From assembly GCA_946894095.1 (NCBI GenBank), contig OX335651.1, positions 8,516,501 to 8,580,500 on the forward strand: a DNA stretch of 64,000 nt, read 5' to 3'. This stretch comes from Incurvaria masculella. Its lineage: Eukaryota; Arthropoda; Insecta; Lepidoptera; Incurvariidae. Below, piece by piece: positions 55,312 through 64,000 of this stretch; the stretch's first letter is position 1; the number at the start of each line of letters is the position of its first letter. Both the position numbers and the translations under genes were made by a program. The notes beneath the pieces were generated by a model. That model did not search any database. It had not been told where the DNA came from and saw nothing but the letters and a program-made list of their open reading frames with translations.

Positions 55312-55540
55312 TCAGTCAGTCAGCATGTTTGCGTCCACTGCTGGACATACGCCTCTCCAATTTTCCTCCAGTCCTCCCGGCCTTCAGCGGTTCGGAACCA
55401 CTGCTTTCCGCCAACGCACTTGATGTCGTCGTCCCACCTGGCGGGTGGTCTTCCCACACTCCGTTTTAATGTCCACGGCTGCCAGTGTAGGCCACGGTTA
55501 CTCCAACGGTCCGCGTCTCTTTGGCTGACGTGACAAATTT
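55312..55540 (-). pseudogene. 3' end of an RTE-type LINE, minus strand
   Basis: A reverse copy of 52190-52455. (CAGT)n lies at the left, then the complements of GGAGAGGCGTATGTCCAGCA and the KRSVGRPPARWDDD-coding region. It ends at ...GTCAGCCAAAGAGACGCGG on the minus strand near 55530. Frames are broken. Confidence 0.75.
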
Positions 55541-57895
55541 GCTGCCACTTGAGGTTTAATAAATGTATATCAATTAAGTTTGCTACATACTTAAGAACTT
55601 GCTCAACATACTCATGTAAATCGGACTTTGCAAATCCAATCCCTCCTTTGCCACGCTATGCATGCAACTCCGCAGTCTTTCCCTCGTGTTCTATTTTCAA
55701 ATTAGGAGGAAATCACGAGAATAGAACACGCTTCGAATGAATGGCGTGTTCTCTCATAATACGCAGAACCGCAGCGGGCCATGTCTGGTGGAGGCGACCG
55801 CGGCGGCGGCGGCGGAGGCATGGCGAACTCCGTGGTCCATCAACATGCGACTATTCTATGTATTCATGATACATACACCCCGCGATGAATGTACTTACTA
55901 TTATAACATCACATGCAAGGCCTTTTATGCGGTATCTTATTGCTGATATATTTATCATAACCACACATAAGTCAACCAATACCTGTATCTGCGCGGCCTT
56001 TGATTTAATTAATTTTCCAAATGGAGTCAACTGAGGGCAACACTAGATTAAATTTACTTTTTCTCTCGATTGACCCAGGATGATTTGAAAAGATATGAAT
56101 GGACTGATTTTAAATATCAACAAAAAACATCAGTAGGTACTAAATTGGAACAGTCTTCATCACATCATTTCCTATCCAAACCGAAAGAAATAATGGTCCA
56201 GTTTCAAGAGGTACAGTATTTTGAACATATTGGACAGTATCTTTTCATTGAAAATAAGACGTAAAATACTAAAGGTAGAAACAGTTTTCGCACAGTTAGG
56301 GAAACGTTAAGAGAAAACAGTTATTGCACAGATTTAAAGAAACAATTAAAAGATACAGTAACATTTAATATTGTTTAACTTAGTGGCTCTATTTTAACTT
56401 TGCAAGACGGTTGTTATTTTTGGAGATCTCAGTTAGCTTCACTGATAAATTTTTTCAGTTACGGTTGCATGCTCGGGGTATTATTTAACGATGCTTATGA
56501 ACGATGCACCGCAAGCACCGGAATAGAAACCACTGTGTCGTCTCTATCTATGAATGTTTACGTTCATTCCAGTAGAGTTTTATGTTTACCAACAAAATTC
56601 AAAGTATTCCGTGTTTGCTTTCCGTCTGCTCACACACGAGAATGCTGAGCTTTGATGGGGGGTGGTGTTTTTCTAATAAATCGCTGCCCATAATTCACGC
56701 TGTGCCGGTTTTCTCATTAAACTTTGTAAAGTGGTCCAATATTAATATATAACAAAATGTCATTTATTTTAGTTCATGCGTGAATTTTTCGATTACATTT
56801 TTGCTATTTTATATTTGCTAATTTTAACTATAATGAAAAAAATAAAAAAAAACATGTTTTAGGGCTATATTAATTGAGTTTTAGTCAGTACGTCATAATA
56901 CTTAGTGCATACACGATCTGTCTGACTAAACTTTCAAAACAAATCAAACGATTTTTCATCGTCAATAGATTTTTCATAATTCTATACTACACCATGTCAA
57001 ATCAAAGCAATTTTTTTAATAAATTTTATATTTTATCTCCGAATAAGTAGGAAAATAATGTATTTCCTCGCCAGATGGTAATTTTATATTTGACTATTTA
57101 TTAATATATTTGATATATTCCAACGTTTGAAAACCAACTCTTTGGCAAATTCTTAATCAGTTTATTACTTTTATAACTGGTCAAAAACCCTAAAATTCAT
57201 ACTCCCCTAACTTTACTGTATAAATCTTTTTTTGAAAAATACTATAGCAACCTACGTACATAAATTAACGACATTAAACATTTATTACGTAGTTTTCAAA
57301 TTTACGTAAAAATATACCAGTGCACTTGTTTGGAGGCATAACGTTGTTTTAAATTCTTGTTTTCAAAATGATATCGAAAGTGATTTTCAGGGCACTTTAC
57401 AGATTGCTATTCAAAGCAGACGGCTCCAGTAAAACCTTGATCAAAGAGCATAACCACGAGGCTGCGGGAACGTTAACATGGTCATACGGCTACCTACATA
57501 CCTGCTTACTCTACATTCACTTGGTGAATTCATAGATCAGGAGCATGGTTAATTCTTGGGTTGGACAGGTTATGGGTTTCACCGGAAGTTTTTAGGCTTC
57601 AGTGGTGTAGCGTATCCCTTTTCGTATTACCTCACGGTTAGCCATTATGAACGCTATACAGGTTACCCCATGATTAATGGTTACCGTAACCCGTTAACTC
57701 AACAAGCACTCCCTTAATAGGTTATCCATTAAATATAGGGAAACCTGTATAATAAACAGCGAAGGAAAGTATATTCTTCACACAACAATTCTTTGTTTGG
57801 TCTCTTGTTATCGATGTGTACGTTGAATTTTCAATCATTTTCTTCCCGTGATTATGTCAAGTCATTCGCATTTTTTTTCCGAGATGCCATGCGTT
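55541..57895. other. No supported gene
   Basis: A GC-rich (GCG)n patch at 55795-55825 and a frame at 56070-56264 preceded by an acceptor-like TTTTCTCTCGATTGACCCAG are the only features. The frame's product (about 60 residues, DDLKRYEWTDFKYQQK...) is unfamiliar and could be an exon or chance. A small hairpin with GTGTTCTATTTT/GAATAGAACAC lies near 55687-55730. Confidence 0.35.
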
Positions 57896-57914
57896 TAGTT
57901 ACCAATGCGATTGC

Positions 57915-58090
57915 ATAGCTCTGGGAGCTACGTTAAACTATAGGTGTTAGGGTTAGCCCCGGCAAGGTTCGTACCAAAAATTGTCCGTGTTTCCCAATCA
58001 TTTCTATGTATCCGTGCTCATTAAGGGAAGATTGCTAATTCCTTTTGGAAATGCGGTGTATTGGGCTCATTTAAAGACGTTATTTACACC
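57915..58090 (+). repeat. Diverged SINE fragment, plus strand
   Basis: GTTAAACTATAGGTGTTAGGG, AAAATTGTCCGTGTTTCCC and GCGGTGTATTGGGCTCATT follow the SINE body and tail order, with deletions. Confidence 0.6.
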
Positions 58091-58545
58091 GGTATGGGAA
58101 TGGATTCAAAATATGGGAATGGACCTGTCAATATGTTGTCTAATATTAAGGTTAGCTGTTAGAGATTGCCTTTGGCAATAAGCTCGCCTTTGTATACTAT
58201 GTAATAATAGTTGTAAGAGTTAAAGAATATGTTCAATGGTTAACTATAAGGGTCATTTTGAACTTCACGATTATTCAATCCTTTCATGCACGCATCTTGC
58301 ACGAACGCAATTTGCTCCTCTGACATTTACAACATTACAATATAAAGGAAATACAATGTGTTGAGTAAGTAAGGTTCTCAATTTCTCTTCTCAGGATTGC
58401 CTCACAGGATTTCAGGATCTTTTCGTCTTTGAACCTGATTACTAATGCAAAGGGCATGGCAAGGACCTTGAAAGCTTACAACACTAAACTCCTAAGCCTT
58501 GCGAGGACATTTAAAAAAATATATTATGAAGGAGTTGAAGTCAGA
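58091..58545. other. Unrecognised sequence
   Basis: No gene or repeat seen before the minisatellite. Confidence 0.4.
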
Positions 58546-58549
58546 AGGA

Positions 58550-58990
58550 TAAGGATAAGATAAGATTCCTTGGAAAGGATAGGGTAGAAGCTTCTAAAGG
58601 AAGGTTAGCTAAATAAGTGACCTTGGGAAGGATAGCGTACCAGCTTCTAAGAGAAGGTTAGCAGTATAAGCATCCTTAGAAAGGATAGGGCAGAAGCTTC
58701 TAAAGGAAGATTAGCTAAATAAGTGAACTTGGGAAGGATAGCGTACAAGCTTCTAAGAGAAGGTTAGCAGTATAAGCATCCTTAGAAAGGATAGGGCAGA
58801 AGCTTCTAAAGGAAGGTTAGCTAAATAAGCGTCCTTGGGAAGGATAGCGTAAAAGCTTCTTAGAGAAGGTTAGTAATATAAACGTCCTTGGAAATAGGGA
58901 AACGTCCTAGGATAGGGTCGATGCTTCAAGGGAAGGTTAGTAATATAAGCGTTCTTTGAAAGGATATGGTAGAGGCTAGTTCTAACGGTA
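58550..58990. repeat. 53-bp minisatellite arranged as 106-bp dimers
   Basis: GCTTCT recurs at 58590, 58643, 58696, 58749, 58802 and 58855, exactly 53 bp apart. Odd units read GGGCAGAAGCTTCTAAAGG and GCTAAATAAG, while even units read GCGTACAAGCTTCTAAGAG and GCAGTATAAGC, so the true period is an AB dimer. Later units (58900-58990) are diverged. Confidence 0.95.
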
Positions 58991-59689
58991 GGCTAGCAAT
59001 ACTCACGTACCTGTACCCCTTCCATATTTTTTGTGTACTTTTTTGAATAAATTTGATTAGTTTTTAATAACTTCTTCACCAGACTTCACATAATGGTTTT
59101 TTTTTAAACCGATAGACTAACTATCTATAGGGTGGTATAATTATATATATTTTTTAAATTAACAATACATTTTATCATATGGCGTACCATTTGTACATTC
59201 ACTGCCCAATTTGATATCACGTACTTGAGTTCGCAACCATCTCGTGACCTATAAAATGAGACTAGGAGCCTCTCCACGCGTTACACCTGCAATAAGCGAG
59301 GGAAATAGGCCATTCTGCAGCAGGCAGATAGCCGCTCGCGAAACCGCGCACATTGTCAGTGGAGGGAATATTAAATTGATCCCCCGTGTGTTGCAGAATA
59401 GGCCGCACACTTGATCCTTTGAGGTGTGACGGAATGGGCGCATATGTTTAGACCTTTTTGGTGCAACATGGGTTTTGGGATTGTTTAGTTAAATTATTTG
59501 AGCCGTCGCTGACTGTGGTCGCAGACATGGCCGTTGCACGCAAGACTAATATTTTGTATTATTAAACTCTGGTATTTTATCCAGCAGTAAGGCTTGTGAA
59601 TTTTGCTTCGAAAATTTTGGAAAACACGGTCTGAAACTCTTTTTTTCAAATTCAAAACGTGTCACTTCATCGTTTTGAAAGAATTTATG

Positions 59690-59820
59690 TTTTTAACGTA
59701 ATTGTATAACATGTTTAGTTAATACTACACCCAATATATAACATGATCACACACTACATGGGAAACAGGTTCCATGCTTAGGACCTTCCTTATATTGCAC
59801 GCAACAATAAACTGGATATA
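59690..59820 (-). repeat. SINE fragment joined to another dispersed repeat
   Basis: CACACACTACATGGGAAACAG and GGACCTTCCTTATATTGCAC match the SINE in reverse. From 59822 the sequence switches to TCCTTGTTTCATGGTCGATTC, the repeat also at 39443, 44235 and 63428. Confidence 0.6.
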
Positions 59821-59879
59821 AAGCGTCCTTGTTTCATGGTCGATTCTACATTCAAATACCAATACTAATCTCATCTATG

Positions 59880-60358
59880 TTCGAGGGAAGGAAATGTTCG
59901 AGAACGATTAATATAGCCAACAATATAAATAAATAAAAATAAAGCGTTCCGTTGCTCGCTGATTATTTCTCCCTGCTTTCACCGCATTACTTTCCCGTCA
60001 AAGTCGAAGTGTCGGAGCATTCATCATCTGCGAACGCTCGCACTCGACTGACGATCCACCACTCGCCAGCATGTTCGGTGCGTGGCTAGATCTCCGCACC
60101 TTGATGCGCTAGTCCCGTTTATCTATACCTAAATAATGGTGGGAATTTATTACTGGGGTCACTTCCAGCAGGATTTTTTAACACTCATTTCTTTACATTA
60201 TAGTCAAATGTACGGAAAGTGTAATCCTTGTAGCACGATTAATAGAGCATGCGTAGCGAGCTGATGAAGATTTAAATATAAATTTCAGAACTCAATGATA
60301 TCCATTGGAAACAAACTTATAACTTAATATTATTACTTATTACTTATAAACTTACTAA
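59880..60358. other. Unique spacer
   Basis: A moderately GC-rich patch at 59945-60120 with no recognised motif. Confidence 0.35.
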
Positions 60359-61444
60359 CACGAAATACTGCTCTTAAAATTAGAACATTACGGTGTGCGA
60401 AATAAGGAACTCCAAATATTTGAATCTTATCTCGAAAATAGAGCTCAAATTTGTTGTGTAAATGGCTCAGTGTCTCAAGTGGAACGTATAACTATGGGCG
60501 TACCACAGGGCTCAATACTGGGACCATTATTGTTTCTTATATATGTTAACGACATCTCCAGTTGTATAACCGATGATATTGAGATGGTAATGTTTGCAGA
60601 TGACATTTCATTAGTGCTTGCAAACAAAGATATTGACAAAATAAGAGAATCCCTTTCGTTTGTAATAGAAGCACTGAAATCATGGTTTGAATGCAACAAC
60701 CTATTGCTGAATGTAAATAAAAGTAATATTATTCACTTTGCTCTAGGGACCCAGAAAAGACTTGACGAAATTTTAAATACCGCTGAAAACTTATCACTAA
60801 ATGTTGCCAGCGAGTTGACTTTTTTGGGAGTTGTGTTGGATAGTAGTTTTACTTGGAAACCACACATTGATTTATTAGCTGGTAAATTGAGTTCAGCCTG
60901 TTACGCTATTAAAAAAATTAAGGAACTTTGCGGAACTCTTGCAGCAAAAACTGTATACCATGCATATTTCGAAAGTATTATGTCCTATGGGATTATGTTT
61001 TGGGGAAATGCAGCAGATGCTGGTAGGATATTTGTGCTACAAAAAAGAGCCTTGCGTTATATACTGAATATGAAGTCAAAGGAAACTTGCAGAAGGGCGT
61101 TTGGAGAGATGGGAATCATGACATTTCCAAGCGCATATGTCTATCAAAACATTTGCTATGCGAGAAAGTATGTTAGTGAATTCTCTTTCCACTCTGATAA
61201 TCATAATTATAATACGCGACGTAAAAGCAATATTCAATTACCCAGACATCGATTATCAAAAATATCCAAGAGCTTTATAACGAATAGCATTATTTTGTAC
61301 AACAAACTTCCTTTAGAAATTAGAAAACTAGACGCAAATAGTTTTAAGCGTAGAATTAAGCTTATGGCCATTGAAAAGAGTTATTACTCTGTTAAGGATG
61401 CGTTGGAGGACAAAAATATGTTCATTCTAGAGTCTGACCACTGA
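60359..61444 (+). CDS. LINE reverse transcriptase, C-terminal two-thirds (partial)
   Basis: About 360 codons without a stop. GVPQGSILGPLLFLIYVNDI (motif B region, about 60495-60555) and MVMFADDISLV (motif C, catalytic FADD at about 60594-60605) are intact. LLLNVNKSNIIHF and LTFLGVVLDSSFTWKPHI (motifs D/E and thumb) follow. A Cys-poor C-terminal extension has YNTRRK and LPRHRLSKISKSF. The first RT motifs (0-2a and the first catalytic Asp) and the endonuclease are missing, so it cannot be active. Its first listed start, GTG at 60395, is not a real start. The clade is probably CR1/L2/Daphne-like. Confidence 0.8.
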   Translation, partial: HEILLLKLEHYGVRNKELQIFESYLENRAQICCVNGSVSQVERITMGVPQGSILGPLLFLIYVNDISSCITDDIEMVMFADDISLVLANKDIDKIRESLSFVIEALKSWFECNNLLLNVNKSNIIHFALGTQKRLDEILNTAENLSLNVASELTFLGVVLDSSFTWKPHIDLLAGKLSSACYAIKKIKELCGTLAAKTVYHAYFESIMSYGIMFWGNAADAGRIFVLQKRALRYILNMKSKETCRRAFGEMGIMTFPSAYVYQNICYARKYVSEFSFHSDNHNYNTRRKSNIQLPRHRLSKISKSFITNSIILYNKLPLEIRKLDANSFKRRIKLMAIEKSYYSVKDALEDKNMFILESDH

Positions 61445-61735
61445 TTTACTTTTAAAAACGGAAATAACTTTAACTTGATTTTTTTTTCTTTACAATTTAA
61501 ATTTTTTATTCTATTTTATTACACTGTGTATCTTTGTACTTTGACATTTAATGCTACATTGCTGTAGAAATTATATTATTAATTTACTTATTACTATGTA
61601 ATTAGTTTTCACAAACTGACGAATGTAAAATTATGATTATGATTAACGATGTTAAATATGGAAATGTGACGATTCCGAGTGCAGCAAGCTGTCTATGGAT
61701 GATGAATAAAATACAAATACAAATACAAATTAAAA
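60359..61735 (+). mobile_element. 5'-truncated LINE with open RT frame and (AAATAC)n tail
   Basis: The homologous frame begins with HEILLLKLEHYG at 60359, directly after an in-frame stop, marking the truncation point. It continues through RT motifs to TGA at 61442. The 3' UTR ends ATGAATAAAATACAAATACA repeats at about 61705-61732, the microsatellite-like tail typical of CR1/L2/Daphne-type LINEs. Confidence 0.8.
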
Positions 61736-62427
61736 ATTTAGCAATTATTTAATAGATGTTTGTTTACAAAATATTACATTTCATTATTCACTTGAAGTGT
61801 CATAAAAAAATCATCGGTGGAGTTTTTAGCTTGGTAGTCAAAATGTTGACCGTCGAATAATAACTGAAAATTAATTCAGGCAAGAAGATCCGTATTGCGG
61901 TGTCATCTAGTTGAATATTGCTAGGTTTTCCTTTGAGGTTAGAAGCACTGGGTATTAATGTCTTAATTTAAATTAACAATAACAATAACATTCCCAAATT
62001 TCAATGATTATTATTCTCGATATGATGTCGATGATCTATTATTTCTGCGTAATTTTTAATGAGCTTATTTATGCGTACAACCGCCATTCCTGCCTATTTG
62101 TTTATTTTTTTTATTTGTTGTGTTTTTGTACCTCATCCGTATTTATGATATCAGACACTTAATAAAATATTTAAATACCATCATAATCTTCAGAATATTC
62201 TCACTAGACTTAATTAAGTTTATTTTTGGTAATCACAACATTAACGTTTACTTCAAAAACATGTAAGCCACTAAAAATGCAGGACAGGCTCAAATCGTTG
62301 CAGTTAATTTTAATCCATAGGACGGACCTGAATCTGAAAAAATAAGTCTGTGTCTAGTCTTGCTATCACAGGCGTAAAATTTTGAAATAATTTCTGTGAA
62401 ATATGACACTGTAGTATGTACTGATAC
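61736..62427. other. AT-rich non-coding sequence
   Basis: Nothing recognised. Confidence 0.4.
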
Positions 62428-62640
62428 TTTCATGCTTCGTTATTTGCATCCATTTACCTTATCATATATATGTTTTGTCACCATAAATACTTTTTCAGGC
62501 GCCTTATCTACGTAACGCAACCACTTGGCGCAGGCAGACTGACACATTTAGTTTCAGAGGGTTGGTCTTTATCCTGTGAATCCATTTTCAGCCATTTACG
62601 TTATCATTACCATTTTTGTCGCGACCTCCTAGTCTATAGG
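62428..62640 (+). repeat. Dispersed repeat, plus copy of 39700-39912
   Basis: TTCATGCTTCGTTATTTGCATC, AGGCGCCTTATCTACGTAACG, GCAGACTGACACATTTAG and ATTTTTGTCGCGACCTCC. The last block also occurs at 14269. Confidence 0.75.
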
Positions 62641-63205
62641 GCATAGAAAATACCAACATTCGCCTAGTATTGACAAAAAAAAAGTCTATCTACTCACAAA
62701 CGGTGGCACCTTCTACCACTCAGTGTCAGTCAAGCTTTATACCATTTCTAGAGCACTCGTGACCCGGTCTTCGGCGAGGACGAATCTCATAAATAAAAAA
62801 GAGGAAATAGCCAGGAACAATGTTTTAAGTCCGACCGAGTTTTTAATGGAGTTTTCGCTGTCACATTTCACTTTTTATACACTTCTCTCTGGGAGGTCTA
62901 CTCGTCGTCTTGGCGGAATGTCTCTGTCACATTAAGGCCGCCAGTTCGCAGAGATAACAAACTTCGTAAGCCGAGCTCTGGGAATATGTCGCTGCGTGTC
63001 TCGCGAAAAGGGTTTTCTTTGGCCGTTTTTCTTTAAGCTATTCCATTGTAGTTATGTTACATGTTACGGCGTATGAAGTTCATAGATAGGACATGATAAC
63101 TCGAAATCTGAACCGATTCTTTTTTGATGAATGTGATAACCGCATCGACCGTGTAACAAGGATTTGATATATTAAAGAAATAACCCTGTAAAAAAAACTA
63201 TTCTT
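62641..63205. other. No supported gene
   Basis: A 70-codon frame at 62723-62935 has no family signature. Confidence 0.4.
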
Positions 63206-63209
63206 CTGT

Positions 63210-63335
63210 AAGGCTGGACCCTAACCAGCAAAACATACCATTTGCGGGATTGCTTCTACCGATCTCGCCACCTGTTGTATACCCACAATTTGGAATGCTC
63301 CTTCAGTTGCTCCTTCCGTAATAAATGCCTCCTAA
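63210..63335 (-). repeat. Minus copy of the tRNA-Leu-like repeat head
   Basis: On the minus strand, AGGAGGCATTTATTACGG, GTGGCGAGATCGGTAGAAGC and GGTTAGGGTCCAGCC match 44095-44220 at roughly 80 percent by eye. Confidence 0.7.
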
Positions 63336-63427
63336 AAATAAATACATTGCAGTCGTCGCCAAAATTGTGTTTTGTCTCAGGCGGCTCTAGGTTGACTTAT
63401 GTAAATATACTTCTTTTATCTTTTTAC

Positions 63428-63525
63428 AGGGCTCTTTCTTAAATCAATGTGTCCCTGCTTCACGGTCGATGATACATACATATCACATTCCCAAAGAAAA
63501 AGCGCCGTACTTGCTTAGAGCGAAT
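63428..63525 (+). repeat. Dispersed repeat tail: TCCCTGCTTCACGGTCGATG
   Basis: Matches 44235-44340 and 39443-39535, including CATATCACATTCCCAAAG and CTTGCTTAGAGCG. Confidence 0.7.
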
Positions 63526-63899
63526 ATTTACTTGAATATTTTTTTGTTAAAAAAAACAACCAGTTGCACCCTTTTGATGATTAATAAAAATACATAACTG
63601 AATTTTTGAGATGCATGTTTTTCCATATCGTCACAGTAGAAAGAGAAATAATTTCTACGTTCCTTTGATTAAATACGGGACTTTCTACAACGATTAAAAT
63701 TCGGTAGTTCTTTTTCTTTTTTTCGTTTATTATTTTGTATTTTATTTTTTTTCAAATTTGAGTCTTCCTAAAAAATTAATTTGAAGCATTTATTTACTGT
63801 TTTCCTGCACCTACCACTGTTTCACGTAAAGCAATCTCACGTTTTCGTAACTTTTACGTTTACTTAACTAGCCGTTAGCATTAATATCTCCCGGAATAT

Positions 63900-64000
63900 C
63901 AGGAACGTGTTAAGGCCGCGTCTCTCGCGCGTGTCGCGCGTTTAATTCGATGTAAAATCGGCGAGGGACGTGCCGAGCGCGATGCGACGCGCCAGATGCG
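63900..64000. other. GC-rich stretch running off the window
   Basis: CGCGTCTCTCGCGCGTGTCG and GCGATGCGACGCGCCAGATG form the start of a CpG-rich region that may continue outside. It could be a promoter or exon, but not enough is visible to say. Confidence 0.3.

Noticed and set aside
56070..56264. Possible internal exon after an acceptor-like CCCAG
   Set aside because: No donor-acceptor partner, unfamiliar product and AT-rich context. Kept only as a note in the region entry.

Overview
This window looks like nuclear DNA of a moth or butterfly (Lepidoptera). It is AT-rich, has one intron-containing host gene with canonical splice sites, and is packed with insect repeats: mariner/maT DNA transposons, RTE-type and other LINE fragments, gypsy-type and non-autonomous LTR elements, a large tRNA-related SINE family, fold-back elements, and the dispersed blocks containing CCTCCTCCTTTTT/GAAGTCGGTT and (GTCC)n that are common in Lepidoptera. 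Nothing bacterial or organellar is present. Most open frames in the window are shadows of repeats or chance frames.

Left third (1-16 kb): A mostly unique AT-rich start contains one GC-rich, exon-like patch ending in a strong donor (about 930-1043). At 3372-8798 lies a very young LTR retrotransposon on the minus strand, with two 1014-bp LTRs that differ at one base and an ATGG target duplication. Its 3.4-kb interior has no gag or pol and carries tandem repeats. Directly after it come a decayed maT-type (DD37D) transposon (8871-10124) and a TTAA-flanked MITE (10154-10703). SINE copies and two fold-back elements follow.

Host gene (16.1-22.2 kb, probably to 33.7 kb, minus strand): Four coding exons join in phase into a 1383-residue type I membrane protein. 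It has a signal peptide, about forty leucine-rich repeats, an LRR C-terminal cap, one fibronectin III domain, one membrane span and a 55-residue cytoplasmic tail. The architecture is chaoptin/artichoke-like. The ATG exon has its own upstream splice acceptor, so the gene must have a 5' UTR exon further away. A GC-rich block at 33.3-33.7 kb with a perfect minus-strand donor is the best candidate, implying an 11-kb first intron filled with repeats.

Middle (34.7-45.5 kb): This part holds a dispersed repeat, a 205-bp-arm inverted repeat, and a 501-codon open frame resembling the C-terminal half of a restriction-like-endonuclease (RLE) retroelement protein (CCHC knuckle plus PD...D motif). It also holds a tandem duplication in which one copy carries a SINE and the other is empty, a near-perfect hairpin with a 14-bp target duplication, and a repeat with a tRNA-Leu-like core.

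Right third (45.5-64 kb): A gypsy-like LTR element (45519-49327) has nearly identical LTRs but decayed protease, reverse transcriptase and integrase. Its 3' part is two tandem arrays whose units each form a short stem-loop. A mariner (49639-50916) with one frameshift and one nonsense codon follows. Then come SINEs, RTE tails, a 53-bp minisatellite with a dimeric 106-bp period, and a 5'-truncated LINE reverse transcriptase (60359-61735). The window ends entering a GC-rich stretch.
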